Assembly (NCBI GenBank): GCA_029222685.1
Contig: JARHVB010000083.1
Location: 112,801-176,800, forward strand
Direction of reading: 5' to 3'
Origin: Terripilifer ovatus
Lineage (GTDB): Bacteria; Pseudomonadota; Alphaproteobacteria; Rhizobiales; Beijerinckiaceae
Length of the DNA stretch: 64,000 nucleotides
Shown here: positions 1 through 9,692 of the stretch, in pieces
How positions within the stretch are numbered: the stretch's first letter is position 1
Layout: each line of letters opens with the position of its first letter
Position numbers and translations under genes: made by a program
The notes under the pieces: model-generated
What the model saw: the letters and a program-made list of their open reading frames with translations, nothing else
What the model was told of the DNA's origin: nothing
Databases searched by the model: none

Positions 1-14
1 AATTGGAGATGAGC

Positions 15-488
15 ATGGCCGTCGAACCGGACAGTGCCGGTGTGCGCTTCCCTCCGCCCTTCATCTATCTGGGAGCGCTGCTGCTGGGGCTGTCAGCGGA
101 GCGGTTCGTCGCTCTGCGCTCTTTCGGCATGGACTGGCGGTTGCTGGTCGCGACGGGCGCGCTGCTGTTCGTTGCCGGCGCGGCGATGATGCTTGCGGCG
201 GCGGGGTTGTTCCGGCGGTTGGGCACCAACGTTCCGCCGTCGCAGCCGACGACCCTCATCGCAACGACCGGTCCTTATCGGTGGACCCGCAATCCCATGT
301 ATCTCGGCATGGCGCTTACCTATGCCGGCCTTGCGATCGGCTTCGACGGGCCGATCGCCTTCGCCTTGCTTCCGTTGGTGCTGATCGCGATCCAGACGCA
401 GGTGATCGCCCGCGAGGAGCGCTATCTCGAAGCGAAGTTCGGCGACAACTACCGCCGCTATAAGGCCGAAGTTCGCCGCTGGCTCTGA
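15..488 (+). CDS. ICMT/PEMT-type membrane methyltransferase
   Basis: This is an integral-membrane, probably SAM-dependent methyltransferase of the isoprenylcysteine carboxylmethyltransferase / phospholipid N-methyltransferase fold. The sequence shows hydrophobic stretches near both ends, the motif GPYRWTRNPMYLG in the middle, and the C-terminal signature EERYLEAKFGDNYRRYKAEV; both motifs are typical of the family. At 157 aa it has the usual size of small bacterial members. ATG at 15 was chosen because GGAG lies 6 nt upstream; ATG at 9 and TTG at 3 are in frame too. The gene is so close to the window edge that an upstream extension cannot be excluded. The substrate (lipid or protein cysteine) cannot be told from sequence. 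Confidence 0.8.
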   Translation: MAVEPDSAGVRFPPPFIYLGALLLGLSAERFVALRSFGMDWRLLVATGALLFVAGAAMMLAAAGLFRRLGTNVPPSQPTTLIATTGPYRWTRNPMYLGMALTYAGLAIGFDGPIAFALLPLVLIAIQTQVIAREERYLEAKFGDNYRRYKAEVRRWL

Positions 489-513
489 TTATTCCGCCGC
501 TGCCGGCGGGCCG

Positions 514-686
514 AGTAACCCCGTCGAAAATTTCTGGCTCTTCATGCGCGAGCACTGGCTGCCAACCGCATCTTCAAATCCTACGACAATGTCGTCGACC
601 ATTGCTGCGATGCCTCGCGCAAACTCGAAACCCAGCCTTGGCGCATCGTGTCCATCGGGCGCAGAGATTGGACAAATAGGTTCTGA
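514..686 (+). pseudogene. IS630-type transposase, frameshifted C-terminal remnant
   Basis: Translation from 514 reads PSNPVENFWLFMREHWL. After a one-base shift near 550 it continues NRIFKSYDNVVDHCCDA and then QPWRIVSIGRRDW up to a stop at 684-686. This matches the conserved end of IS630-family transposases (pattern NPxENxWxFMRxNWLxNRIF...DHCCxAW...QPWRIxSIG). The DDE catalytic domain and both terminal inverted repeats are missing, so it is an inactive scar between the methyltransferase gene and the end of malQ. Family recognition is from memory of the motif. Confidence 0.8.
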
Positions 687-709
687 TCAATGAGGATGCG
701 TATAAGTGC

Positions 710-2818
710 TCATTCCGTCTTCTTGCGCCGGGCAAAACCATCCAGCGCAGCCGACGCTTCTTTCGACGACAGCATGTGCTGCGCCGTGTTTTCATAGCGC
801 CGGCGCCAGTTGGGATGTTCGGTCGTCGTGCCCGGCAGGTTGGGCTGTTCGACCTGGCCGACCGCGTCTTCGACCGGCAGCAGCGACAGGCGCGCGGGGG
901 TGCGTGCAAGGAAGTTCGCCGCCGCACTGGCAATGTCCGCAGGCTTGAAGGCCGTTGGCGCAAGGCCGGGATCGGCGGCCCCGGCATGTTCCAATGCGGA
1001 GAGAAGCATCGGCCGCGCGTCATCGCGCGCACGCGTCTCGGACGCAAGAGTCTGCCCGACGCCGAACTGGTGCAGGTCTTCGCGCACGTCCAGATCGCGG
1101 CCGCTCCACCAGCCGGCCATGGTCGGGATGTCGTGCGTCGAGGTCATGGCGACGGCGGATCTCGGATACCAGTCGGGCGGGTCGAAGGTCTCGCCATGGC
1201 GCTCGAACTGCAGCACGCGCATGCCGTAGATGCCGGCGTCCGCCAGCCGTTCGCGGAAGCCGTGCGGCACGGTGCCGAGGTCCTCGCCGATGACGATGGC
1301 GCGGGCGCGGTGCGATTCAAGCGTGGTCACCCGCACCATGTCCTCGAACGGATAGGCAAGATAGGCGCCTTCGCTCGCCTCATGGCCCTCGGGCACGAGC
1401 CAGAGCCGCGACAGGCCCATGGCGTGATCGATGCGGATGCCGCCGGAATGCCGGAACATGGCGCGCAGGGTGGCGATGTAGGAGCGAAACGCCGTGGCGC
1501 GCAGGCCTTGCGGCGAAAAGGTCGTCAGTCCCCAATTCTGTCCCTTTGGCGCCAGGGCGTCGGGCGGTGCGCCGATGGCGAGGCCGCGCAGCATTTCGTC
1601 CTGCCGGCTCCAGGCGTGGCTGCCGCCGGAGTTCATGCCGACGGCCAGGTCGCCGATGAGGCCGATGCGCATGCCGGCGCCGCGCGCCGCAGTTTGGCAG
1701 GCTGCCTGGGAGCGATCGGCGATCCATTGCAGGAACGTATGAAACTGCACGTCCACCGTGTGCTGGAGCGCGAAGTCGATGACGGCCGGCCCGCGGGGGT
1801 CCTGATGCGCGGCAAGCCAGGTGCGCCAGTGCCAGCGGTGCATGTCGAGACGGAAATAATCGCCGTGCAGGGCCTCGAACCGGGCGTGATCGGCCAGCGC
1901 CTCGCCAGCCTCGCGGCAATAGGTCCGGAAATCCTCGCGCAGTCGGTTCGGCGAGGGCGAGGCCAGTTCGTGGTCGCGGAATCTGTCGAACAGGGCGCGC
2001 AACAGTTGCTGGCGGGCGCGTGTGGCGCGCGGCCAATCGATGAGATCGAGGGCTTCGAGCGCGTTCATCTCGGCGGCAAGCCCGGTCCGCTCGATGGCGG
2101 CGGCAATGCGCGCCGGATCGAACGTGGCGGTCAGATCGGCATGCAGCGGATTGCGGAACAGGCGGGTCGAGGGCGAATAGGGCGAGTAGTGGTTGGTGTC
2201 GGCCGTAAACAGCGCATGGGTCGGGCTCAGCGCCAAAGCGTCGGCGCCGCGCCAGGCCGCCGCCTGCGACAGGGCCTCGACGGCGCTGAAATCGCCAAAG
2301 CCGCCGTCGCCCTGACGGCGCAGCGCATAGATCTGTGCCGCGAGGCCCCAGGCTTTTTCGCCCGGCGCGGCGTCCTCGACGGTGAAGCAGCGCCGCGGCG
2401 CGACAGCGAGCGTGACGATGCGGTCGTGCAGGAAAAGCTGGTGATAGCCCAGCCTGTCGATGGCCGGCCCATGCAAAAATCCGTCGCCGCCGTCTTCGAG
2501 CGCGACGTCAACGCGGTCTTCGCCGTCGTCGTCGAAGGCGAGCGCGGCGACGCCGGGACGCGCCAGGCCGCGCGGCAGTTTCAAAGCCTTGCCGACGGTG
2601 ACCGTGATCAGAGAGGAGGCGCTGGCGGCGGTCTGCTCATGGGCGGCGCGCGCAAGGCTGTCGGCGATCTGCGCATCGGAGTCGCAGGCGAAACCGAGCG
2701 CGGCGAGAATCCGGCGCAGCGCCTGCGGACTGACGTCGTGCGTGCGACCCGTGTAATCGGTCCATGATGGAGCCAGTCCGACTTTCTCGGCAAGGCTGCG
2801 CAGGGCATGGTCAGTCAT
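710..2818 (-). CDS. malQ: 4-alpha-glucanotransferase (amylomaltase)
   Basis: This GH77 enzyme transfers maltodextrin segments between alpha-1,4-glucans in the cytoplasm and reprocesses short chains from phosphorylase and debranching activity. The protein (702 aa) carries the GH77 signatures [14 protein letters not shown] (catalytic Asp), [10 protein letters not shown] (acid/base Glu) and [12 protein letters not shown] (third acidic residue). The ATG at 2818 gives MTDHALRSL and overlaps the glgB stop by 8 bp, so translational coupling is likely; an in-frame codon 54 bp further upstream would lie deep inside glgB. The gene ends about 20 bp after the IS630 scar. It is the last gene of a glgA-glgB-malQ minus-strand run. 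Confidence 0.93.
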   Translation of the reverse strand: MTDHALRSLAEKVGLAPSWTDYTGRTHDVSPQALRRILAALGFACDSDAQIADSLARAAHEQTAASASSLITVTVGKALKLPRGLARPGVAALAFDDDGEDRVDVALEDGGDGFLHGPAIDRLGYHQLFLHDRIVTLAVAPRRCFTVEDAAPGEKAWGLAAQIYALRRQGDGGFGDFSAVEALSQAAAWRGADALALSPTHALFTADTNHYSPYSPSTRLFRNPLHADLTATFDPARIAAAIERTGLAAEMNALEALDLIDWPRATRARQQLLRALFDRFRDHELASPSPNRLREDFRTYCREAGEALADHARFEALHGDYFRLDMHRWHWRTWLAAHQDPRGPAVIDFALQHTVDVQFHTFLQWIADRSQAACQTAARGAGMRIGLIGDLAVGMNSGGSHAWSRQDEMLRGLAIGAPPDALAPKGQNWGLTTFSPQGLRATAFRSYIATLRAMFRHSGGIRIDHAMGLSRLWLVPEGHEASEGAYLAYPFEDMVRVTTLESHRARAIVIGEDLGTVPHGFRERLADAGIYGMRVLQFERHGETFDPPDWYPRSAVAMTSTHDIPTMAGWWSGRDLDVREDLHQFGVGQTLASETRARDDARPMLLSALEHAGAADPGLAPTAFKPADIASAAANFLARTPARLSLLPVEDAVGQVEQPNLPGTTTEHPNWRRRYENTAQHMLSSKEASAALDGFARRKKTE

Positions 2819-5030
2819 GATGTCGTCCGGTTGAACCTGGGCCGTCGGCCGGCCGCAGGACGAGGGTTGCAAGCGGCGGCAGACGTAAGGTCAGGGAATG
2901 GCCCGATGCGTCCGCCCGCGCCGTGATGCCGGCAGGCTTGCCGAGATCGGAGCCGCCGTAGATGGCGGCATCCGTGTTAATCATTTCCCGCCAGCGGCCG
3001 GATCGCAGAACCGGCACACGATAGGCATCGCGGGGTACCGGCGTCATGTTGGCGACGACGAGCACGGGCTCATAATCCCTGGCTTTGCGAAGCCAGGCGA
3101 AGACGGCGTTCTGGCTGTCGTCGACGACCGACCATTCGAACCCGTCAGGCTCGCAATCGCCCCGATGCAACGCCGGCTCGGTTTTGTAGAGATGGTTGAG
3201 ATCGCGGACGAGGGCGAAAATGCCGACATGAGCAGGGTCTTCCAGCAGCCGCCAGTCGAGCTGACCGTCGTGGTTCCATTCGCGCTGCTGGGCAAATTCG
3301 CCGCCCATGAACAGCAGCTTCTTGCCTGGATAAGCCCACATCATGGCGTAGAGGGCACGCAGGCTGGCGTGCTTGCGCCAGGTGTCGCCGGACATCTTGC
3401 CGATCAGCGAACCTTTGCCGTGGACCACTTCGTCATGCGACAGCGGCAGCACATAGCGCTCGCTGTGCGCATAGGTCAGGCCGAAGGTGATGTCGCTGTG
3501 ATGATGAGTGCGATGGATGGGATCGCGCGCCAGATAGCGCAGGGTGTCATTCATCCAGCCCATGTTCCATTTGTAGGCGAAGCCCAGTCCGCCGTCCTGA
3601 ACCGGCCTGGTCACGCCGGGCCAGGTGGTCGATTCCTCGGCGATAACGATGACGCCGGGAAAGTGTTCCCCGACGGCGAGGTTGACCTGTTGGAGGAATT
3701 CCACCGCTTCGAGATTTTCGCGGCCGCCGTGGCGATTGGGGAGCCATTCGCCACTAGGCCGGCTGTAGTCGCGATAGAGCATGGACGAGACGGCATCGAC
3801 CCGTAGGCCGTCGATGTGAAACTGATCGAGCCAGTAGAGCGCGCTGGCGATGAGGAAGCCGCGGACTTCATGGCGGCCGAAATTATAGATCACCGTGTTC
3901 CAGTCGCGATGCCGGCCCTCACGCGGATCGGCGTATTCGTAGAGCGCCGTGCCGTCGAAGCGGATCATGCCGTGCGCGTCGTTGGGGAAATGCGCCGGCG
4001 CCCAATCGAGGATCACGCCGATGCCGGCGTGATGGCAGGCATCGACGAAGCGGGCGAGACCTTGCGGATCGCCGTGCCGCCCGGTCGGTGCGAACAGCGA
4101 CAGGGGCTGATAGCCCCACGAGCCGCCGAAGGGATGCTCGGCGAGTGGCAGCAATTCGATATGGGTGAAGCCCAGCATCGCCACATAGGGGATCACCTTT
4201 TCGATGATCTGATCCCAGTTCATGTAATGGCCATCCGGACGCAGCCAGGATGCCGCCTGCATTTCGTAGATCGACAGCGGCGCATCGGCGCGCTGCCGTG
4301 CCGCGCGTTTTGCCATCCAGTCGGCATCGCGCCATGTGTGGCCGAGAGTGCCGGCAACGATGGAAGCGGTCGCCGGCGGCAGTTCGGTCTTGCGGGCGCA
4401 AGGGTCGGCTTTCAGCGGCAGGTGCGCACCGTCGGCGCCGAGGATGGCGAATTTGTAGCGCGCGCCGGCCTGCAGCCGCGGGATGAAAATCTCCCAGACG
4501 CCCGCCGCATGGCGCAGGCGCATCGGATGACGCCGGCCGTCCCAGGCATTGAAATCGCCGACGACCGCAACGCGGCGAGCGTTCGGCGCCCAGGTGGCGA
4601 AGCGGACGCCGGCAATGCCGTCGACGGTCATCTCCCGCGCGCCGAGGCAAAACGCGAGATTGCGATGCAGGCCTTCGTGGATCAGATGCAGATCGAGATC
4701 GCCCAGCAATGGACCGAAGCCATAGGGATCTTCGGTTTCCTGCACGCCGCCGGGCCAGTGAATGGAGAGCAGATAGGGCGTGTCGCCTTGCCTGGTGACT
4801 TCGCCGGTGAAAAGACCGCGCGCCTGCGCCTGGTCAAGTTCACCGAGACGGCTTCGGTCAAGCCGCGACAGCACTTCGACGCGGAGCGCGCCGGGCAGGA
4901 AAGCGCGGATGACGCGACCGCGCGGGCCTTCGTGCGGTCCGAGCACCGCGAAAGGATCGCCGTGCACCGCTGTCTCAAGCGCATCAATGATTGCCGGGGC
5001 CAGCGCCGCGGCATTCGGCTTTTCGAACAC
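2811..5030 (-). CDS. glgB: 1,4-alpha-glucan branching enzyme
   Basis: GlgB (739 aa, normal length) introduces alpha-1,6 branches into glycogen. It has an N-terminal CBM48 region (for example [20 protein letters not shown]) and a GH13 barrel. The four conserved barrel regions are visible: [26 protein letters not shown] with the nucleophilic Asp, VIVIAEEST with the acid/base Glu, and [14 protein letters not shown]. The C-terminal beta domain ends [15 protein letters not shown]. It overlaps malQ by 8 bp and lies about 120 bp downstream of glgA on the same strand, so the three may be cotranscribed. Confidence 0.96.
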   Translation of the reverse strand: MFEKPNAAALAPAIIDALETAVHGDPFAVLGPHEGPRGRVIRAFLPGALRVEVLSRLDRSRLGELDQAQARGLFTGEVTRQGDTPYLLSIHWPGGVQETEDPYGFGPLLGDLDLHLIHEGLHRNLAFCLGAREMTVDGIAGVRFATWAPNARRVAVVGDFNAWDGRRHPMRLRHAAGVWEIFIPRLQAGARYKFAILGADGAHLPLKADPCARKTELPPATASIVAGTLGHTWRDADWMAKRAARQRADAPLSIYEMQAASWLRPDGHYMNWDQIIEKVIPYVAMLGFTHIELLPLAEHPFGGSWGYQPLSLFAPTGRHGDPQGLARFVDACHHAGIGVILDWAPAHFPNDAHGMIRFDGTALYEYADPREGRHRDWNTVIYNFGRHEVRGFLIASALYWLDQFHIDGLRVDAVSSMLYRDYSRPSGEWLPNRHGGRENLEAVEFLQQVNLAVGEHFPGVIVIAEESTTWPGVTRPVQDGGLGFAYKWNMGWMNDTLRYLARDPIHRTHHHSDITFGLTYAHSERYVLPLSHDEVVHGKGSLIGKMSGDTWRKHASLRALYAMMWAYPGKKLLFMGGEFAQQREWNHDGQLDWRLLEDPAHVGIFALVRDLNHLYKTEPALHRGDCEPDGFEWSVVDDSQNAVFAWLRKARDYEPVLVVANMTPVPRDAYRVPVLRSGRWREMINTDAAIYGGSDLGKPAGITARADASGHSLTLRLPPLATLVLRPADGPGSTGRHHD

Positions 5031-5150
5031 GCTTTGAACCCAGAGATCACGGCCTGAACAGAATCAGGTAACAGATTCCCCGACATCAGCACAGGAAACT
5101 GCGGCGGACAAAAGCCGTTGCCGTGACAAAACCGTGCCGGCGGCTCGAGG

Positions 5151-6647
5151 TCAGGCCGCTTCGGCCATGCGGTAGGTGTCGGCGTAGCGGCTGGCGGAAT
5201 GATCCCAGCCGAAGCTCATCGACATGGCGGCCCGGCGCATCAGCGCCAGCCGGCTGCTCGACACAAAGGCCTCGAAGCCGCGTTTGATCGCGGTGTTGAG
5301 CCCGCCGGCGGTGGGTGCGCCGAACAGGAAGCCGGTCTGGCCGTCGGAGATCGTGTCGGCAAGGCCGCCGGTGCGATGTGCGATCGGCAGCGATCCGAAT
5401 TTCTGCGCGTACATCTGGCTCAGGCCGCAGGGCTCGAAGCGCGACGGCATGAGCAGGAAGTCGCTGCCGGCGAACATGGCGCGCGCCTCGTTGCGGTCGA
5501 AGCCGATCCTGACGCCGACCGCCCCGCGGTGGCGCAGCGCAAGATCGCGCATGCCCTGTTCGAGCCGCGGATCGCCCTCGCCGGTGACCACCAGTTGGCC
5601 GCCGTGGGCGACGATGGTGTCGGCGGCTTCAATGGCGAGGTCGACGCCCTTTTGATGTACGAGGCGCGAGATGATGGCGAACAGGGGACCGTGCGCAAGC
5701 TGCAGGCCGAATGTGCCGCGCACATAGTCGGCATGGCGGCTCTTCCATCGTGCCGCATCGAATGTGTCGCCGCCGCCGCCGTGGTGCGGCGTCCAGGTGT
5801 CTTCGATGCCGTTGACGATGCCGGTCAGGCGGCCTTCGCGCGAGCGTTTGAGCAGAAGCCCGTCCAGGCCGCAGCCGAGCTCCGGCGTGGTGATTTCGGC
5901 GGCATAGGTCGAGCTGACCGTGGTCAGATGCGACGAGTACTGCAGGCCGGCTTTGAGAAACGAGAGCTTGCCGTAAAATTCCACACCGTCGATGCAGTAG
6001 GCGTCCTGCGGTATGCCGAGCGGGCCGAGCCTGGCAGCGTCGAACGAGCCCTGATAGGCGAGATTGTGGATGGTGAGGATGCTCGGCACGCTGCTGCCGC
6101 GCCAGGCCAGATAGCCGCTGGCGAGCGAAGTCGGCCAATCGTTGAGATGCAGATTGTCGGGCTGCCAGCCGGGGTCGCCGAAGCCGGTCGCCATATCGGC
6201 AGCGGCAAGGCCGAGGCGGGCGAACCGGATGTCATTGTCGACCCAGTCATTGCCGCGGATGTCGAGATAGGGCGTGCCGTCGCGGTTATAGAGGCGCGGC
6301 GCCATCAGCACGTAGACGACAAGGCCGTCCGGCGTCGTCATGCGTCCGAGATCGCAGGGGGGAATTTCGCCGCGGCCTGGAAGATGCGCGACGGGCTCGA
6401 TCGCATGCTGGCGCTCGAGCACCTGACGATAGCCGGGGATGAGCACGCGCACATCGCAGGTCGAGCGCAGCGCGCGGGGAAGGGCGGCAGACACTTCGCC
6501 CAATCCGCCGGTCTGGACGAAGTCCGACATTTCCGACGTGACGAAAAGAACTTTGCGTTTGCCACGCGGCGTTGCGGCGACACGTGCGGACAGGCCGCCC
6601 TGGCCCGTAACGGCAACTGGGTGCGGATTGAGAGTAAAACAACTCAT
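5151..6647 (-). CDS. glgA: Glycogen synthase (GT5)
   Basis: GlgA (498 aa) extends alpha-1,4-glucan from a nucleotide-glucose donor. It has the GT-B organisation: an N-terminal Rossmann start KVLFVTSEMSDF after about 30 extra residues, and C-terminal donor-site motifs PSRFEPCGLSQMYAQKFG and HRTGGLADTISDGQ. The residue before TGGL in the N-terminal motif is Gln (FVQTGGLGEV, codon at 6513-6515), where E. coli GlgA has Lys15, known to contact ADP-glucose. The rest of the active site looks intact, so the gene is probably functional. It diverges from glgP across 493 bp. No glgC lies in the window. Confidence 0.93.
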   Translation of the reverse strand: MSCFTLNPHPVAVTGQGGLSARVAATPRGKRKVLFVTSEMSDFVQTGGLGEVSAALPRALRSTCDVRVLIPGYRQVLERQHAIEPVAHLPGRGEIPPCDLGRMTTPDGLVVYVLMAPRLYNRDGTPYLDIRGNDWVDNDIRFARLGLAAADMATGFGDPGWQPDNLHLNDWPTSLASGYLAWRGSSVPSILTIHNLAYQGSFDAARLGPLGIPQDAYCIDGVEFYGKLSFLKAGLQYSSHLTTVSSTYAAEITTPELGCGLDGLLLKRSREGRLTGIVNGIEDTWTPHHGGGGDTFDAARWKSRHADYVRGTFGLQLAHGPLFAIISRLVHQKGVDLAIEAADTIVAHGGQLVVTGEGDPRLEQGMRDLALRHRGAVGVRIGFDRNEARAMFAGSDFLLMPSRFEPCGLSQMYAQKFGSLPIAHRTGGLADTISDGQTGFLFGAPTAGGLNTAIKRGFEAFVSSSRLALMRRAAMSMSFGWDHSASRYADTYRMAEAA

Positions 6648-7140
6648 GAAATGCGGAGCCGGAAATGAAGGCGGTGGATAATTCTTAAGGGCGCGCGGTT
6701 AGCGGCTGGTTAATTTTTCTTCCGGGCTCTTCAATTACGTTGTCTTTCTCAATATTTACCGCGCCTGCGAAGGGCCGCATTCGTTCGTTGCGCGACGCTT
6801 CGCTTCCTGTGGATAAGGCAATTGCCGTCCGTTCGCCGGCTGCACTGTTCCGGCAGCGCTTTTCGCTGCGTCGTGGTTAGTCAAACATGAAGGTCTCGGC
6901 CGCTCATGCAGCGCAATTCATGTCGGTCGAGCGTCGCAGCAGCCAAGCGTAGCATTTAAAATAAAACGCATGAATGCATACCGATAATCGGAAATCATAA
7001 AGTCTTAAATCAAGCGATGTTCGACCGTCCCACCTGCCTTTTGCGTGGTTTCCCGCCGGTTAAAGCATTTGCTCGAATTCGGGGATTCTTCATGACCTTG
7101 TGAGACCATGACCATATTGGGTAGGGTTGGAGTTGAGTGA
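6648..7140. other. Divergent glgA/glgP promoter region
   Basis: This 493-bp gene-free interval separates glgA (leftward) from glgP (rightward). It becomes distinctly AT-rich between about 6940 and 7020 (runs such as gcatttaaaataaaacgc), as expected for promoter DNA in a GC-rich genome. No clear sigma-70 pair or riboswitch could be assigned by eye. A short open frame at 7005-7190 on the minus strand overlaps the glgP start and looks spurious. Confidence 0.5.
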
Positions 7141-9675
7141 ATGAACGTACGCGCCGGACAGAATGCCCAGGTGGATATGGAACACGACACCGTTCAAGGC
7201 TCTTCAGTTGCGATACTGTCGTCGCGCCGCAAGACGTCGGTACAAGCTCTGAGATCCGAAATCATTTCCAAGCTTGCCTATTCGATCGGCAAGGACGCAG
7301 CGACCGCGCGCGATCACGACTGGCTGACGGCGGCGATCCTGGTCTTGCGCGACCGCATCGTCGATGGCTGGATGAGCTCCGTTCGCGAAGCCAAGCGGAG
7401 CGGGCGCAAGCGCGTCTATTATCTGTCGCTCGAATTCCTCATCGGCCGCCTGTTCAAGGATGCGCTCGGCAACCTGGGCATGACCGAGCCGATGCGCGAA
7501 GCGCTGCGCGATCTCGGCGTCGATCTCGACGCCATTGCCGGGCTTGAGCCCGACGCCGCTCTCGGCAACGGCGGCCTCGGCCGGCTTGCCGCCTGCTTCA
7601 TGGAAAGCATGGCGACGGTGGGCGTCTCGGGCCTGGGCTACGGCATCCGCTACGACCATGGCCTGTTCTCGCAAAAAATCATCGACGGCCGCCAGGTCGA
7701 AGTGCCGGAAGACTGGCTGTCGTTCCGCAACCCGTGGGAATTCCTGCGCCGCGAGATCGTCCACGAGATCGGCTTCGGTGGTTCGGTCGGCATGAACAAC
7801 GGCTGGGACGGCACGGCGCGTCATGCCTGGCAGCCGGCCGAGATCGTGCTCGCCATGGGATATGACACGCCGGTCGTCGGCTGGGGCGGGCGGATGATCA
7901 ACACGCTGCGCCTGTGGAGCGCGCACGCGGTCGATCCGATCCGTCTCGATGCCTTCAACCGCGGCGATCATGTCGGCGCCATGGCCGACAGCACGCGCGC
8001 CGAAAGCATTTCGCGCGTGCTTTATCCATCCGATGCCACGCCGGCGGGGCAGGAGTTGCGCCTGCGCCAGGAATATTTCTTCACCTCCGCCTCGCTGCAG
8101 GATCTGATCCGCCGGCACATGCAGCGCTTCGGCGATATCCGCAGCCTGCACGAAAAGGCGTCGATCCAGCTCAACGACACGCATCCCTCGATCGCCATCG
8201 CGGAATTGATGCGCCTGCTGATCGACGTGCACGGCATATCGTGGGATGAAGCCTGGTCGATGACGCGGGAAGCGTGCTGCTATACCAATCACACCCTGTT
8301 GCCCGAAGCGCTGGAAAGCTGGCCGGTCGGGCTGATGGAGCGGCTGCTGCCGCGCCATCTGCAGATCATCTATGCGATCAACCAGCACACGCTCGACGAG
8401 GCCCGCAAGAAAATGCCGGTGGGGCGCCCCGAAGATGCCGCCCGCATCTCCCGGATTTCGCTGATCGACGAAAGCCACGGCCGCCGCGTGCGGATGGGCA
8501 ACCTCGCTTATGTCGGTTCGCACAAGGTCAACGGCGTGTCGGCGCTGCATACGGAATTGATGAAGGAGACCGTGTTCAAGGATCTTAACCAGATTCTGCC
8601 CGGCCGCATCACCAATATGACCAATGGGATTACGCCACGCCGCTGGTTCACCCACGCCAATCCGAAACTGGCCGGGCTCGTCTGCGACGCGATCGGCCCC
8701 GGCGTTCTCGACGATCTCGAAAACATCACGGCCTTTGAAAGATATGCGGACGATCCGGCGACGAAGGAACGTTTCGCCGCGGTGAAGCGCGCCAACAAGG
8801 AAGCGCTGGCCGAATATACGTTCGAACAGCTTGGGATCCGGATCGATCCGGCGGCGATGTTCGACATTCACGTGAAGCGCATTCACGAGTACAAGCGCCA
8901 GCTTCTGAACATCGTCGAAACGGTGGCGCTCTATCACGCGATCCGCGCCGAGCCGGACCGCAAGTGGACGCCGCGCGTCAAGTTTTTCGCCGGCAAGGCG
9001 GCTGCCAGTTATGTGCAGGCCAAGTCGATCATCAAGCTGATCAACGACGTTGCCAAAGTCGTCAACGCCGATCCTGCCATCAGGGGCCTGCTGAAAGTCG
9101 CCTTCCTGCCGAACTACAATGTCAGCCTGGCGGAAATCCTGGTTCCGGCGGCCGATCTGTCGGAACAGATTTCGACGGCGGGCATGGAGGCGTCAGGCAC
9201 CGGCAACATGAAATTCGCCCTCAACGGCGCCATCACCATCGGCACGCTCGACGGCGCAAATGTGGAAATGCGTGAGCGCATCGGCTCCGACAATATCGTG
9301 ATCTTCGGCATGACAGCGTCGGAAGTCGAAGACCGGCGCAATGCGGGTTACAATCCCCGCGCCGTCATCGAAGGCGATCCGGCGCTGAAGGAAGCGCTGG
9401 TTTCCATCGGCACCGGCCAGTTCTCGCCGGACGATCCGGCGCGTTACAGAAATCTCGTCGAGAGCCTCTACGACAGCGACTTCTTCATGGTAGCGGCGGA
9501 CTTCGCCTCCTATGTGCAGGCGCAGCGGCGGGTGGATGCCTTGTGGTCCAACCCTTCCGACTGGTGGCGCAAGGCCATCCTCAACACCGCACATATGGGC
9601 TGGTTCTCCTCAGACCGGGCGATCAAGCAATATGCCGAGGAAATCTGGAAAGTGCCGTTCTGGCGCACCACGTGA
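7141..9675 (+). CDS. glgP: Glycogen phosphorylase
   Basis: GlgP (844 aa, GT35) releases glucose-1-phosphate from glycogen using pyridoxal phosphate. Seen in the sequence are YYLSLEFLIGR and AALGNGGLGRLAACF in the N-terminal half, MTNGITPRRW in the middle, and EASGTGNMKFALNG, which holds the PLP-binding lysine. Length is normal. ATG at 7141 is preceded by GGAG (about 7127). The N-terminal 35 residues before the conserved core are variable. glgX follows 17 bp downstream on the same strand, so the two likely form a glycogen-degradation operon. Confidence 0.96.
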   Translation: MNVRAGQNAQVDMEHDTVQGSSVAILSSRRKTSVQALRSEIISKLAYSIGKDAATARDHDWLTAAILVLRDRIVDGWMSSVREAKRSGRKRVYYLSLEFLIGRLFKDALGNLGMTEPMREALRDLGVDLDAIAGLEPDAALGNGGLGRLAACFMESMATVGVSGLGYGIRYDHGLFSQKIIDGRQVEVPEDWLSFRNPWEFLRREIVHEIGFGGSVGMNNGWDGTARHAWQPAEIVLAMGYDTPVVGWGGRMINTLRLWSAHAVDPIRLDAFNRGDHVGAMADSTRAESISRVLYPSDATPAGQELRLRQEYFFTSASLQDLIRRHMQRFGDIRSLHEKASIQLNDTHPSIAIAELMRLLIDVHGISWDEAWSMTREACCYTNHTLLPEALESWPVGLMERLLPRHLQIIYAINQHTLDEARKKMPVGRPEDAARISRISLIDESHGRRVRMGNLAYVGSHKVNGVSALHTELMKETVFKDLNQILPGRITNMTNGITPRRWFTHANPKLAGLVCDAIGPGVLDDLENITAFERYADDPATKERFAAVKRANKEALAEYTFEQLGIRIDPAAMFDIHVKRIHEYKRQLLNIVETVALYHAIRAEPDRKWTPRVKFFAGKAAASYVQAKSIIKLINDVAKVVNADPAIRGLLKVAFLPNYNVSLAEILVPAADLSEQISTAGMEASGTGNMKFALNGAITIGTLDGANVEMRERIGSDNIVIFGMTASEVEDRRNAGYNPRAVIEGDPALKEALVSIGTGQFSPDDPARYRNLVESLYDSDFFMVAADFASYVQAQRRVDALWSNPSDWWRKAILNTAHMGWFSSDRAIKQYAEEIWKVPFWRTT

Positions 9676-9692
9676 TCCAAGAATCGTGATCG

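Noticed and set aside
776-2767. Long plus-strand open frame opposite malQ
   Set aside because: It is the antisense shadow of malQ in high-GC DNA and lacks any recognisable domain.
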